Below are positions 42,729 through 51,151 of a stretch of 64,000 nucleotides of DNA, piece by piece. The stretch's first letter is position 1; the number at the start of each line of letters is the position of its first letter. The DNA comes from Agromyces mariniharenae (lineage in GTDB: Bacteria; Actinomycetota; Actinomycetes; Actinomycetales; Microbacteriaceae), in contig NZ_VSSB01000001.1 of NCBI RefSeq assembly GCF_008122505.1, forward strand, positions 1,286,891 to 1,350,890, written 5' to 3'. The translations under genes were made by a program, and so were the position numbers. The notes under the pieces are model-generated. The model was not told the DNA's origin. It did no database searches and saw only the letters and a program-made list of their open reading frames with translations.

Positions 42729-43691
42729 ATGAGCGCATCCGGCGGCACCCGAGCCATCATCGCGGCCTTCCTCGCCAACGCGGGCATCGCCCTCACGAAG
42801 TTCATCGCGTGGTTCTTCTCGGGGTCCGCGTCGATGCTCGCCGAGGGCGTGCACTCGGTGGCCGACGCCGGCAACCAGCTGCTGCTCATCCTGGGCGGGC
42901 GCCAGGCGAAGAAGGCCGCCGACAAGGAGCATCCGTTCGGCTACGGCCGCGAGCGCTACGTCTACGCGTTCGTCGTCTCGATCATCCTGTTCTCCGTCGG
43001 CGGCGTCTTCTCGATCTACGAGGGCATCGACAAGCTCCAGCATCCGCACGAGCTCGAGGTGCCCTGGCTGCCGATCCTCGTGCTCTCGATCGCCATCGTG
43101 CTCGAGTCGTTCTCGCTGCGCACCGCGATCAAGGAGTCCAACCACGTTCGCGGCCGCCAGAGCTGGGTGCAGTTCGTGCGGCGCGCGAAGGCGCCCGAGC
43201 TCCCCGTCGTGCTGCTCGAGGACATCGCGGCGCTCCTCGGCCTCGTGTTCGCGCTCTTCGGCGTCGGCCTGACGATCATCACCGGCAACTCGCTGTTCGA
43301 CGCGATCGGCACCCTCATGATCGGCACCCTGCTGATCATCGTCGCGATCGTCCTCGGCATCGAGACGAAGAGCCTGCTCGTCGGCGAGGGCGCGAACGAC
43401 GAGGACCTGCAGAAGATCGAGCGGGCGATCCTCGCCGGCCCCGAGGCCGAGCGCATCATCCACATGAAGACCCTCTACCTCGGCCCCGACGAGCTGCTCG
43501 TCGCAGCGAAGATCGGCTTCCACGCCGACCAGCGGCTGCTCGAGGTGGCGACGGCGACGAACGTCATCGAGGAGCGCATCCGCCACGCCGTGCCCACCGC
43601 GCGGGTGATCTACCTCGAACCCGACGTCTACGTCGACCCGAAGGCGGCCGCCCCGGCCACCGACGCGATCGTCATCAAGGGCCTCGAATGA
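42729..43691 (+). CDS. Cation diffusion facilitator family transporter
   Basis: 320-aa divalent-cation/H+ antiporter. Six predicted helices; the metal site in helix 2 is SASMLAEGVHSVADAGNQ (H-x-x-x-D), and helix 5 has LFDAIGTLMIG with Asp. HPFGYGRERYVYAF is the conserved loop after helix 2, and a C-terminal cytosolic metal-binding domain follows (residues about 215-310). The helix-2 pattern H-D and helix-5 D fit Zn/Fe/Mn transporters, but the metal is not certain. The next gene's ATG overlaps the stop. Confidence 0.9.
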   Translation: MSASGGTRAIIAAFLANAGIALTKFIAWFFSGSASMLAEGVHSVADAGNQLLLILGGRQAKKAADKEHPFGYGRERYVYAFVVSIILFSVGGVFSIYEGIDKLQHPHELEVPWLPILVLSIAIVLESFSLRTAIKESNHVRGRQSWVQFVRRAKAPELPVVLLEDIAALLGLVFALFGVGLTIITGNSLFDAIGTLMIGTLLIIVAIVLGIETKSLLVGEGANDEDLQKIERAILAGPEAERIIHMKTLYLGPDELLVAAKIGFHADQRLLEVATATNVIEERIRHAVPTARVIYLEPDVYVDPKAAAPATDAIVIKGLE

Positions 43692-44467
43692 CCGGCCGAC
43701 CGACGGATGCCGCGCGCCCCGCGGCATCCGTGCCCGCAACCGGCACCCGCACGGCCCTCGTGCTCCGGCACGACTCCGCGATCGGGCTCGGCAACCTCGG
43801 GCCGACGCTCGAGGCGCACGGCTACCGGATCGTGACCGTCGACGCTCCCCGCGAGGACGTCACCGCGCTCGACGCGCTGGCCCCCGACCTCGTCGTGGTG
43901 CTCGGCGGCGACGAGGGCGCCTACGAGACCGACCGCTACCCCTACCTCGCCGACGAGATCGACCTGCTGCGCCGCCGCATCGACGCCGAGGCGCCGATCT
44001 TCGGCGTGTGCCTCGGGGCCCAGATGCTCGCGAAGACGCTCGGCGCCGACGTGCGCAAGGGCCCGCGCAAGGAGGTCGGCTGGCTGACGGTCGAGCCGAC
44101 CGAGGCGGGCGCCGCGTCGCCGGTGCGGCACTTCGACGGCGTGCCGACCGTGCAGTGGCACGGCGACACGTTCGACCTGCCCGAGGGCGTCGAGCGGCTC
44201 GCCACGTCGGGCCAGTACGAGAACCAGGCGTTCGCCAAGGGCGATTGGCTGCTGGCGGTGCAGTTCCATCCCGAGGTCACCGACGAGATCCACGAGGACT
44301 GGCTCGCCGCGTGGGGAGACGAGCTGCCCGAGTACGGGCTCAGCCGCGAGCAGCTGCGCGCGGAGCGCGCCGTCAACGGGCCGCGTGCCGAGGCGGCATC
44401 CGCTGCCCTCCTCTCGGAGTACCTCGACGGCCTCGAGGCCCGCCGCGTGGTTCCGCGCGCGAGCTGA
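43688..44467 (+). CDS. Class I glutamine amidotransferase-like protein
   Basis: 259-aa protein of the GuaA-like GATase1 family. Catalytic Cys is in FGVCLGAQMLA, and the His-Glu pair is in AVQFHPEVTDE. It has no synthetase domain, so a partner is unknown. Its closest annotated family is "glutamine amidotransferase" next to transporters or metal genes. ATGA overlap with the CDF gene suggests co-translation. The N-terminal 20 residues (GRPTDAARPAASVPATG) look unstructured; a later start is possible. Confidence 0.85.
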   Translation: MTGRPTDAARPAASVPATGTRTALVLRHDSAIGLGNLGPTLEAHGYRIVTVDAPREDVTALDALAPDLVVVLGGDEGAYETDRYPYLADEIDLLRRRIDAEAPIFGVCLGAQMLAKTLGADVRKGPRKEVGWLTVEPTEAGAASPVRHFDGVPTVQWHGDTFDLPEGVERLATSGQYENQAFAKGDWLLAVQFHPEVTDEIHEDWLAAWGDELPEYGLSREQLRAERAVNGPRAEAASAALLSEYLDGLEARRVVPRAS

Positions 44468-44495
44468 CCCTCAGGGCGGCCTCCGAGGGATCGAG

Positions 44496-45515
44496 TCATC
44501 GGCTCGACGCGCCGGGCAGCCGCAGCGTGAAGCGGCATCCGCCGTTCACGTTCTCGACCCAGCAAGCGCCGCCGTGCAGCTCCGCCACCCGTTGCACGAT
44601 CGACAGGCCCGTTCCCGTGCCGCCGCCTGCCCCCGGCGTGCGTGACGGCGTGCCGCGCCAGCCGGGCTCGAACACTCGCGGCAGGTCGGCCTCGGGAATC
44701 CCTCCGCAGCCGTCGACGACCGAGACGACGATGCCCCCGTCGGCGCCCGACGCGACGTCGGTCCGCACGGTGCCACCGGCAGCCGTGTGCCGGATCCCGT
44801 TCAGGACCAGGTTCTCCACGGCGCGGGAGACCTCCCGAGGGTCGACGATCGCCACGGCGTCGCCCTGGACCTTCCCCTCCAGCCGCACCTCGGCGGCGCG
44901 CGCGATCGGCGCTGCGCTCGCGAGCACGTCGGACACCACGTCGCCGACATCGACGACCTCGGATTCGAGGCGGACGCCGGGCGCATGCAAGCGGGAGTAG
45001 TCGAGCAGGTCGGCCACCATGGCACTCATCCGTCCGACCTCCGACCGGATGCCGCGGATCGCGTCCTCCGGCGCTGCGACCCCGTCCTCGGCGGCCTCGG
45101 CGAGCGCGCGCATCGACGCCAGCGGCGTACGCAGGTCGTGGGAGATCCAGGCGACGACCTCGCGGCGTCGCGATTCGGCGGCGGCGTCGCGTTCGCGTGC
45201 GGCGACCGCTGCCGCCCGGTCCGCGCCGAGGCGCTGCGTTCGCAGGGCGAGGACGAGCCCGACGACGAGTGCCGACGGGACCGCGGCGGCCAGCAGCCAG
45301 AGCACCGCCGACACCGCGGCATCCGGGAGCACCATCGCCTGGATGCTCACCGCCAGCCCGCCGCCGAGGGCCGCGATCACGACGAGCGGACCGAGCGCGG
45401 CCGCGACGGCCGGGCGACGGCGGGCGACGGCGAGCACGATGAGGGCGCCGACGAGCCCCACGGCCCCGGCGACGAGCGCCGCGATGACGAGCGCGGGCAC
45501 CACGTCGGGGTTCAT
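44496..45515 (-). CDS. Sensor histidine kinase, four-helix membrane type
   Basis: 339-aa kinase with four N-terminal helices (residues about 5-105) and little extracytoplasmic sequence, so it probably senses within the membrane. The HisKA His is in VVAWISHDLRTPLASM (about 125); the ATPase domain has ENLVLNGIRHT, VVDGCGGIPE and GTGLSIVQRVAELHGG. No HAMP is visible. The ATG at 45515 overlaps the response regulator stop (ATGA). The stimulus is unknown; the divergent secreted protein gene is a possible target. Confidence 0.9.
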   Translation of the reverse strand: MNPDVVPALVIAALVAGAVGLVGALIVLAVARRRPAVAAALGPLVVIAALGGGLAVSIQAMVLPDAAVSAVLWLLAAAVPSALVVGLVLALRTQRLGADRAAAVAARERDAAAESRRREVVAWISHDLRTPLASMRALAEAAEDGVAAPEDAIRGIRSEVGRMSAMVADLLDYSRLHAPGVRLESEVVDVGDVVSDVLASAAPIARAAEVRLEGKVQGDAVAIVDPREVSRAVENLVLNGIRHTAAGGTVRTDVASGADGGIVVSVVDGCGGIPEADLPRVFEPGWRGTPSRTPGAGGGTGTGLSIVQRVAELHGGACWVENVNGGCRFTLRLPGASSR

Positions 45516-46189
45516 CCGCCACCGTCCCAGCGATAGCCGACGCCGAACACCGTCACGAGGAGGCATGGCCGAGCCGGATCGGGCTCGATCTTCTCGCGGA
45601 GCCGGCGCACGTGGACCGTGACCGTCGAGAGGTCGCCGACCTCCCAGCCCCACACCTCCCGCAGGATGGTCTCCCGATCGTGCACGGCGCCCGGGTGCGA
45701 GAGGAACCATCGCAGCAGCTCGAACTCCCGCATCGTGAGCTGCAGCTCGCGACCGTCCCGCCAGGCGCGGTGCGACACGGGGTCGAGCGAGAGCCCGCCG
45801 TGCTGCAGCATCACGGGCTGCCCCGCCCCCGTGCGACGCAGCACCGCCTGCACGCGCAGCACCAGCTCGCGCGGACTGAACGGCTTGACGATGTAGTCGT
45901 CGGCGCCGGCCTCGAGTCCGACGAGGCGGTCGTCCTCCTCGCCGCGGGCCGTCAGCATGATCACGGGCACCGTCGGCCTGGCCGTGCGCAGCCGATGCAG
46001 GACCTCGATGCCGTCGAGACCGGGAAGCATCAGATCGAGCACGACCGCGTCGAGAGCGGATGCCTCCGCGGCAGCAAGCGCCGCGACCCCGTCCGTCGCA
46101 CGCTCCGTCGCGATGCCCGCGCGCTCCAAGTACGCGATCACCACGTCAGCGACGGTGGCGTCGTCGTCCACGACGAGCACGCGTGCCAC
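45512..46189 (-). CDS. OmpR-family response regulator
   Basis: 225-aa regulator: receiver with VVDDDATVAD, phospho-acceptor Asp in VVLDLMLPGLDG and YIVKPF; winged helix LTMREFELLRWFLSHPGAVH to GVGYRWDGGG. GTG at 46189 is chosen because the receiver strand begins at once (ARVLVVDDD) and a TACGCT box lies 6 nt upstream. It forms a pair with the kinase downstream. Confidence 0.92.
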   Translation of the reverse strand: MARVLVVDDDATVADVVIAYLERAGIATERATDGVAALAAAEASALDAVVLDLMLPGLDGIEVLHRLRTARPTVPVIMLTARGEEDDRLVGLEAGADDYIVKPFSPRELVLRVQAVLRRTGAGQPVMLQHGGLSLDPVSHRAWRDGRELQLTMREFELLRWFLSHPGAVHDRETILREVWGWEVGDLSTVTVHVRRLREKIEPDPARPCLLVTVFGVGYRWDGGG

Positions 46190-46195
46190 GAGCCC

Positions 46196-46201
46196 AGCGT
46201 A
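46196..46201 (-). promoter_or_regulatory. -10 box TACGCT, leaderless response regulator operon
   Basis: TACGCT ends 6 nt before the GTG at 46189. Confidence 0.5.
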
Positions 46202-46260
46202 GAGCCGTCGGGACGGCCTGCGGCCGGAATCCGCCCGCCAGGGGCATCCGTCACGACTCC

Positions 46261-46277
46261 GTAAGGAGGCGGTAAGG
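46261..46277 (+). promoter_or_regulatory. OmpR-type direct repeat GTAAGG-N5-GTAAGG
   Basis: Two identical hexamers exactly 11 bp apart, between the response regulator and the secreted protein gene. It is the most regular of the three similar sites in the window, so the neighbouring regulator is a natural candidate to bind it. Confidence 0.5.
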
Positions 46278-46380
46278 GCCCCGTCATGGAGTTCGCGCCA
46301 CCCCGGGGATGGACTGGCGTCGTGGGCGGAACACGCCCGCCGGCGGCCAGCCGGTCTCCGGCCGATGGAAGGGACATCCC

Positions 46381-46836
46381 ATGCATGCTCGCATCTCGCG
46401 CACCGCGCTCGCAGCCGTCGCCGCGGCGGCGCTGATCCTCGCTCCGACCACGGCCCACGCCGCCGGGGCGGGCGGTGTCGGCGGCCCGGCGTTCTGGGTC
46501 GATGGCACCCAGTACCGCACGGTCGCCACGCCGAACGACCTCTCCCGGACCGGCGCACCGGCGCACTCCTTCGACGTCATCTACGACTTCGGCGGCGCGC
46601 AGCTCAACGTCGCCACCGCCGCGCCCGGCGACACCGACTACAACGGCGGACGCTGGATGGTGCACGCCCTCGCCTTCCCGTCCGGCCATGCCGCCGCGGT
46701 GGCCGCCGGCGATGCCGACGGCGACGGCGTGCTCGACTCCGACGCCGAGCTCATGGCGGCGATGCAGGCCGGCACCGCCGTGGACGTCGGCGTCGTCGCG
46801 TCGTTCACCTGCCCGGTGATCCCGCTCCACGGGTGA
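46381..46836 (+). CDS. Secreted protein with a calcium-loop-like motif
   Basis: 151-aa exported protein that I do not recognise. Signal peptide of about 28 residues (MHARISRTALAAVAAAALIL, cleavage after AHA). The mature part has FDVIYDFGGAQLNVATAAPGD and an EF-hand-like loop (DADGDGVLDSDAELM, residues about 115-130) that could bind Ca2+. C-terminus FTCPVIPLHG. ATG at 46381 with AAGGGAC upstream. It is divergent from the two-component system, with an OmpR-type repeat in between, so regulation by it is likely. Confidence 0.75.
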   Translation: MHARISRTALAAVAAAALILAPTTAHAAGAGGVGGPAFWVDGTQYRTVATPNDLSRTGAPAHSFDVIYDFGGAQLNVATAAPGDTDYNGGRWMVHALAFPSGHAAAVAAGDADGDGVLDSDAELMAAMQAGTAVDVGVVASFTCPVIPLHG

Positions 46837-46873
46837 AGAGGAGCGAGCGGAATGCTCGGTCGCGCGATCCGAC

Positions 46874-47338
46874 TCACGGCCGGCGCAGCGGGTCCTCGAA
46901 GAACTCGAGCAGCAGCCGAGCGGATGCCTCGACCTCGACGCCCGGGTAGACCTCGACGCGGTGGTTGAGCCGCCGGTCGCGCACGATGTCGTAGAGCGAG
47001 CCGGCCGCGCCGGCTTTCTCGTCCCATGCGCCGAACACGAGGGTGCCGACGCGCGCGCTCACGATCGCGCCGGCGCACATCACGCACGGCTCGAGGGTGA
47101 CGACGAGCGTGCAGTCGGTGAGCCGCCAGTCGCCGATCGCCGCGGCCGCGTCGCGCAGGGCGAGGATCTCGGCGTGCGCGGTCGGGTCGTTCGTCAGCTC
47201 CCGCTCGTTGCGTCGCGCCGCGATCACGACACCGTCGCGCACCACGATCGCGCCGACCGGGACGTCGCGGGTCGCGGGCGCCTGCTCGGCCTCGGCGAGG
47301 GCCAGGCGCATCCACTCGCGGTGGATCGGCACGTCCAC
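46874..47338 (-). CDS. tadA: tRNA-specific adenosine deaminase
   Basis: 154-aa zinc deaminase converting A34 to inosine in tRNA-Arg. Zinc/catalytic motif TAHAEILAL and the PCxxC pair [12 protein letters not shown] are intact, and [16 protein letters not shown] follow as in TadA. The GTG at 47338 is selected for the GGAGGGAGGGG site just upstream; a second GTG two codons later is possible. Divergent from upp. Convergent with the secreted protein gene. Confidence 0.92.
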   Translation of the reverse strand: MDVPIHREWMRLALAEAEQAPATRDVPVGAIVVRDGVVIAARRNERELTNDPTAHAEILALRDAAAAIGDWRLTDCTLVVTLEPCVMCAGAIVSARVGTLVFGAWDEKAGAAGSLYDIVRDRRLNHRVEVYPGVEVEASARLLLEFFEDPLRRP

Positions 47339-47369
47339 GAGCCCCTCCCTCCGCGAGAACCCCCGCAAC

Positions 47370-47375
47370 TAGACT
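47370..47375 (+). promoter_or_regulatory. -10 box TAGACT, leaderless upp
   Basis: TAGACT ends 7 nt before the ATG at 47383. Confidence 0.5.
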
Positions 47376-47382
47376 CGAGCCT

Positions 47383-48018
47383 ATGCGAGTCCACGTTGCC
47401 GACCACCCGCTCATCACCCACAAGCTGACGGTGCTCCGCGACGTGAACACGCCGTCGCCGGTCTTCCGCTCCCTCGTCGAGGAGCTCATGACGCTGCTCG
47501 CCTACGAGGGCACCCGCGGGGTACGCGTCGAACCCGTCGACATCGTGACGCCCGTGGCACCCACCACGGGCGTTCGCATCGCCGAGCCCAAGCCGCTCAT
47601 CGTGCCGATCCTCCGCGCGGGCCTCGGCATGCTCGAGGGCATGGTGAAGCTCCTGCCGAGCGCCGAGGTCGGCTTCCTCGGCATGGCCCGCAACGAGGAG
47701 ACCCTCGAGCCCACCACCTACGCCGAGCGCCTGCCCGACGACCTCTCCGACCGCCAGTGCTTCGTGCTCGACCCGATGCTCGCCACCGGCGGCTCGCTCA
47801 CCGCGGCGATCGAGTTCCTCCTGAAGCGCGGCGCGACGGATGTCACGGCGATCTGCATCCTCGCGGCGCCCGAGGGCCTGAAGGCCGTCGAGGACGCGCT
47901 GCACGGCCGCGAGGTCACCGTCGTGCTCGGCGCCGTCGACGAGCGACTCAACGAGCACGGCTACATCGTGCCCGGCCTCGGCGACGCCGGCGACCGCCTG
48001 TACGGCACGGTCGAGTAG
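47383..48018 (+). CDS. upp: Uracil phosphoribosyltransferase
   Basis: 211-aa salvage enzyme making UMP from uracil and PRPP. The PRPP site is [33 protein letters not shown] and the C-terminal uracil loop [17 protein letters not shown] are fully conserved. Full length; divergent from tadA with 44 bp between starts. Confidence 0.95.
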   Translation: MRVHVADHPLITHKLTVLRDVNTPSPVFRSLVEELMTLLAYEGTRGVRVEPVDIVTPVAPTTGVRIAEPKPLIVPILRAGLGMLEGMVKLLPSAEVGFLGMARNEETLEPTTYAERLPDDLSDRQCFVLDPMLATGGSLTAAIEFLLKRGATDVTAICILAAPEGLKAVEDALHGREVTVVLGAVDERLNEHGYIVPGLGDAGDRLYGTVE

Positions 48019-48254
48019 TCCGCGGCGCGGCATCCGCTCGCGCTGCCCGTACACTCCTCGACCCTTCACTGGCTTCGCCGCAGGATCTTCGCGCCTCCAC
48101 GCGCTGGCGCGGATGCGACTGCGGAAGATTTTTCTGAACGCCATCTTTTCGCAGATTCTTGCTGGCGCGTCATCCGCTCACCCGATCCTCCCGGATGCCG
48201 CTCCGCTGCGTGCACCGTCTGCGCCGTCACACCCCGTCATACCGACGTCATGAA

Positions 48255-48283
48255 TTGACACACGCTCGCGTATCCGTTTCACT
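48255..48283 (+). promoter_or_regulatory. Promoter TTGACA-N17-TTCACT of the leader peptide ORF
   Basis: A perfect -35 (48255-48260) and a -10-like TTCACT (48278-48283) have 17-bp spacing. The predicted first base coincides with the ATG at 48291, so the ORF should be translated from a leaderless message. Confidence 0.65.
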
Positions 48284-48290
48284 GGCACCC

Positions 48291-48392
48291 ATGACTGACA
48301 CCGCACGCAACCTGACCGCCCGCGAGGTGACCAGGACTGCCGACATGATGATGTCGGCGCGTGCGCCCATGTGTTGTCGAATGTGCCGCTGA
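48291..48392 (+). CDS. Cysteine-rich leader peptide (putative attenuator)
   Basis: 33 codons: MTDTARNLTAREVTRTADMM, then MSARAPMCCRMCR. Three Cys codons (28, 29, 32) stand at the very end, followed by a stop. Leaderless Cys-rich ORFs are known in mycobacteria as cysteine-responsive attenuators; similar "putative leader peptides" are annotated in other actinobacteria. Here the 162-bp region after it leads to a winged-helix regulator gene. Cysteine starvation would stall ribosomes at the Cys cluster. That control is inferred; no classical attenuator pair is certain. Confidence 0.65.
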   Translation: MTDTARNLTAREVTRTADMMMSARAPMCCRMCR

Positions 48393-48554
48393 CCGCGACC
48401 CGACCGCCGAGTTCCCGTCTCCGATCGACATCCTGATCGGCTCGGACTCCACCGAACCCGCTCTTCAGGGTTCCCCGGCCGAACGGCCTTTCGCATCGAC
48501 CCCGCCACCGTCTTGGGGTCCATTCGCTGCACCGACTCCACAAGGACCAACGTC

Positions 48555-49331
48555 ATGTCTCTCGCACTCGCTCCCGTCCGCTCCACCGCCGTCCGCACCG
48601 CCCCGTCGCTGCCGGCCTTGCCGGCTCGTCCCGTCTCGATCGCGCCGCGCCCGGCCGAGGTCGCGGCGCCGGCCGCACCCGCGGCACCGGCCGCTGGCGC
48701 TGCACCGCGCGTCCGCGCCGTGCCCGAGGGCACCGAGGCCCGAGGCTTCGTGCTCTACGTGGGCATCGACGAGGCCAAGGCCCTCGCCGACGGCACCACC
48801 CTCCACCGCATCGTCGAGGCGCTCCGCGCCCTCACCGCCGACGTCGCGCCGTCGGCCGAGACCTACGCCGCCGTCGCGCTCGCTCCCGAGGGCGCCGGCG
48901 GTCGCGACGTCGAGGTCGTGCGCCTCGCGTTGCAGGACCCGGCCGCGCTCGCCAAGCAGCGCGAGAGCCAGGGCATCCGCGACGACGCCGACCGCCACCC
49001 CAACGGCGTGATCATCGACATCTCGCGCAAGCGGGTCCTCCTCGACGGCGAGCCCGCCGGGCTCACGTACAAGGAGTTCGAGCTCCTGCAGTACCTCGTG
49101 CTCCGCGAGGGCCGCACCATCGACCGCCACGAGCTCATCGACAGCCTGTGGGACGCCGACGACGAGGCCCCGAGCGAACGCACGATCGACGTGCACGTTC
49201 GTCGCCTGCGCTCGAAGCTCGCCCACTACCAGGACATCGTGCGCACGGTGCGCGGCGTCGGCTACCGGTTCGACCGCCACGCCGACGTCTCGATCCGTCA
49301 GGCCTCGACGCCGTCGCCCGACCTGTACTGA
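48555..49331 (+). CDS. Winged-helix (OmpR-type DNA-binding domain) regulator with unusual N-terminus
   Basis: 258-aa protein. The N-terminal 55 residues are Ala/Pro-rich (LPALPARPVSIAPRPAEVAA), then a 110-residue domain without a recognisable receiver Asp pair (GFVLYVGIDEAKALADGTTL...), then a complete OmpR/PhoB winged helix: GVIIDISRKRVLLDGEPAG, LTYKEFELLQYLVLREG, TIDVHVRRLRSK and VRGVGYRFD. It cannot be regulated by aspartate phosphorylation in the usual way. The position behind a Cys-rich leader suggests a role in sulfur or redox metabolism. ATG at 48555 with AAGGA 8-12 nt upstream; GGTCC at 48529 could pair with that site. Confidence 0.8.
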   Translation: MSLALAPVRSTAVRTAPSLPALPARPVSIAPRPAEVAAPAAPAAPAAGAAPRVRAVPEGTEARGFVLYVGIDEAKALADGTTLHRIVEALRALTADVAPSAETYAAVALAPEGAGGRDVEVVRLALQDPAALAKQRESQGIRDDADRHPNGVIIDISRKRVLLDGEPAGLTYKEFELLQYLVLREGRTIDRHELIDSLWDADDEAPSERTIDVHVRRLRSKLAHYQDIVRTVRGVGYRFDRHADVSIRQASTPSPDLY

Positions 49332-49459
49332 TCGGGCGACGGGCCCGGGCTCGACGCTCGCGCCGGAACCCCGGCCGGAGTAGCCTCCAACCCGGGGGAC
49401 CGCTCGTGTGCGGGTCCGTGGGGTGCGGGTCGTCGGATCCCCCGAGGGGGTGCGTCGGG

Positions 49460-50824
49460 ATGCGCTTCAGGTCACCGGCGGCGGGCGGCATCCGCGTCTT
49501 CGCCGTCGCGGGCACGAACACGATCTCGTTCGGCATCGAGGCGGATGCCGCGGCGCGGACCGGGCTGCTCGGGTTCGCGGTCGAGCGCATCGACCCGACC
49601 GAGAACCAGCGCTACTTCATGAGCGGCTTCAAGGTGTTCCCGAGCGTCATCCCGGCACCAGACGCGACGATCACGGTCTCGACGTTCGAGCATCCGATCC
49701 AGAGCCTCGTCTGGGACGACTTCACCGCGAAGCCCGGCCGGCCCTACACGTATCGCTTCCATCCGCTCGCCGGCGCCCCGAAGAACCTCGATCGCACGCG
49801 CCCGGTCGTCGAGCTCGACGTCGAGACGGAGCCGCTCCACGGCGGCACGCACGACGTCTTCTTCAACAGGGGTGTCGCCTCGAGCCAGCGGTACGCCCTG
49901 AAGTTCGGCAACCTCCCGCCCGACCGTCAGCCGACCGAGCGCAGGCGCAGGGAGGCGCTCGCGTGGCTGAGCCGTGATCTCGACGAGGCGATGCTGCGGT
50001 TCATTCGAGCTGCACGGCCGGGCCAGGCGATCCGCGGATGCGTCTACGAGTTCACCTACGCCCCGGTACTCGCCGAGCTGAAGCACGCGATCGACCAGGG
50101 CGTCGACGTGAAGCTCGTCGTCGACCTGAAGGTCAACGAGCACACCACGAACGAGAAGCAGCGCGACGGCAGCACGAAGGCCGTGTTCCACGCGAGCGAC
50201 CCGCGCCTGCGGAACCTCCAGGCGATCACCGATGCGGGCCTCCCCGACTCGGCGATCGTCCGCCGCGAGGCACGGCGCTCCTCGATCGCCCACAACAAGT
50301 TCATGGTGCTGCTCAACGCGGCCGGGAAGCCCACGCAGGTGTGGACCGGTTCGACCAACCTCACCGACGGCGGCGTGCACGGCCAGGCGAACGTCGGCCA
50401 CTGGATCCGCGACCGGGCGGTGGCCGGGGCGTACCTGGACTACCGCAGGCTCGGACTCAACTCGCACGTCGCGTTCATGCACTGCAAGTTCCTGCTGCGC
50501 GACCCGCTCGGGCCCGACCCGATCGTGGTCACCGGGTCGGCGAACTTCAGCGAGGCGTCGACGACCGGCAACGACGAGAACATGGTGATCATCCGCGGCG
50601 ACCGGCGCGTCGCCGACATCTACTTCACCGAGTTCAACCGGCTCTTCAACCACTACTACTTCCGCGCAGTCGTCGACCGCACGAGCCGTGGCACGACCGC
50701 CGCGGCATCCCCCGCGACGGCCGGATCGCTCGCCCTCGCGGAGAACGATGGCTGGCTGGAGAAGTACGCGCCCGGCACGCTGCGCACGAAGCGAGTCGAC
50801 CAGTACGTGCGAATGGCCCTCTGA
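49460..50824 (+). CDS. Phospholipase D-like (two HKD motif) protein
   Basis: 454-aa protein with two PLD motifs: IAHNKFMVLLNAAGKPTQVW ending GSTNL (about residues 275-300) and MHCKFLLRDPLG ending GSANFSEAS (about 340-365), each H-x-K followed by the G-S-x-N strand. The about 150-residue N-terminal part (AVAGTNTISFGIEADAAART) is beta-rich and I do not recognise it. No signal peptide is seen. Phospholipase and nuclease are both possible activities. ATG at 49460 with GAGGGGG upstream. Confidence 0.82.
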   Translation: MRFRSPAAGGIRVFAVAGTNTISFGIEADAAARTGLLGFAVERIDPTENQRYFMSGFKVFPSVIPAPDATITVSTFEHPIQSLVWDDFTAKPGRPYTYRFHPLAGAPKNLDRTRPVVELDVETEPLHGGTHDVFFNRGVASSQRYALKFGNLPPDRQPTERRRREALAWLSRDLDEAMLRFIRAARPGQAIRGCVYEFTYAPVLAELKHAIDQGVDVKLVVDLKVNEHTTNEKQRDGSTKAVFHASDPRLRNLQAITDAGLPDSAIVRREARRSSIAHNKFMVLLNAAGKPTQVWTGSTNLTDGGVHGQANVGHWIRDRAVAGAYLDYRRLGLNSHVAFMHCKFLLRDPLGPDPIVVTGSANFSEASTTGNDENMVIIRGDRRVADIYFTEFNRLFNHYYFRAVVDRTSRGTTAAASPATAGSLALAENDGWLEKYAPGTLRTKRVDQYVRMAL

Positions 50825-51151
50825 CCGGGCCCTCGTTCCGGGCCTCTCGAGCAGCGCGTCGACGCAGCCGGGGCGCGCGCGGATCCCTCCCCCGCCCGGG
50901 GGACGAAATCCCGAAAAATCACGGAACGATAACTAGCGCCCGTTATCGATCCGTTATATATTTCTAGAGCACCGACTGTTTGCTGTGGCGGTCGGTGCGG
51001 AATGTGATTGCAGGACACTCTTGGTGCAAGGGAGAGGGTCGGTCGTCAGCCTCTACGACCGGCCCTCACCCGTTTCCGGGCACCGGTTCCCTATCCTTGG
51101 ATCAGTCGGGTCGACAGGCACGACGATCGAAGACGTCGAGGGGAGCCGAGG
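50825..51151. other. 327-bp region without a gene, AT-rich promoter and inverted repeats
   Basis: It includes an AT-rich patch at about 50927-50967. CGATAAC (50927-50933) pairs with GTTATCG (50942-50948), CCGTTAT is repeated at 50940 and 50951 (11 bp apart), and GCACCGAC (50969-50976) pairs with GTCGGTGC (50991-50998). These may be the promoter and operator of the MarR gene, whose start is 200 bp downstream, which leaves an unusually long 5' leader. Confidence 0.5.

Noticed and set aside
48009..48018. GGTCGAGTAG at the end of upp as another repeat copy
   Set aside because: Only ten bases match, there is no hairpin or 3' half, and Val-Glu is a normal end of Upp proteins.
50848..50885. Degenerate REP-like copy after the PLD gene
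   Set aside because: TCGAGCAGCGCG is followed by CGCAGCCGG, but the outer stem and the GTATCGAGA half are missing; too weak.
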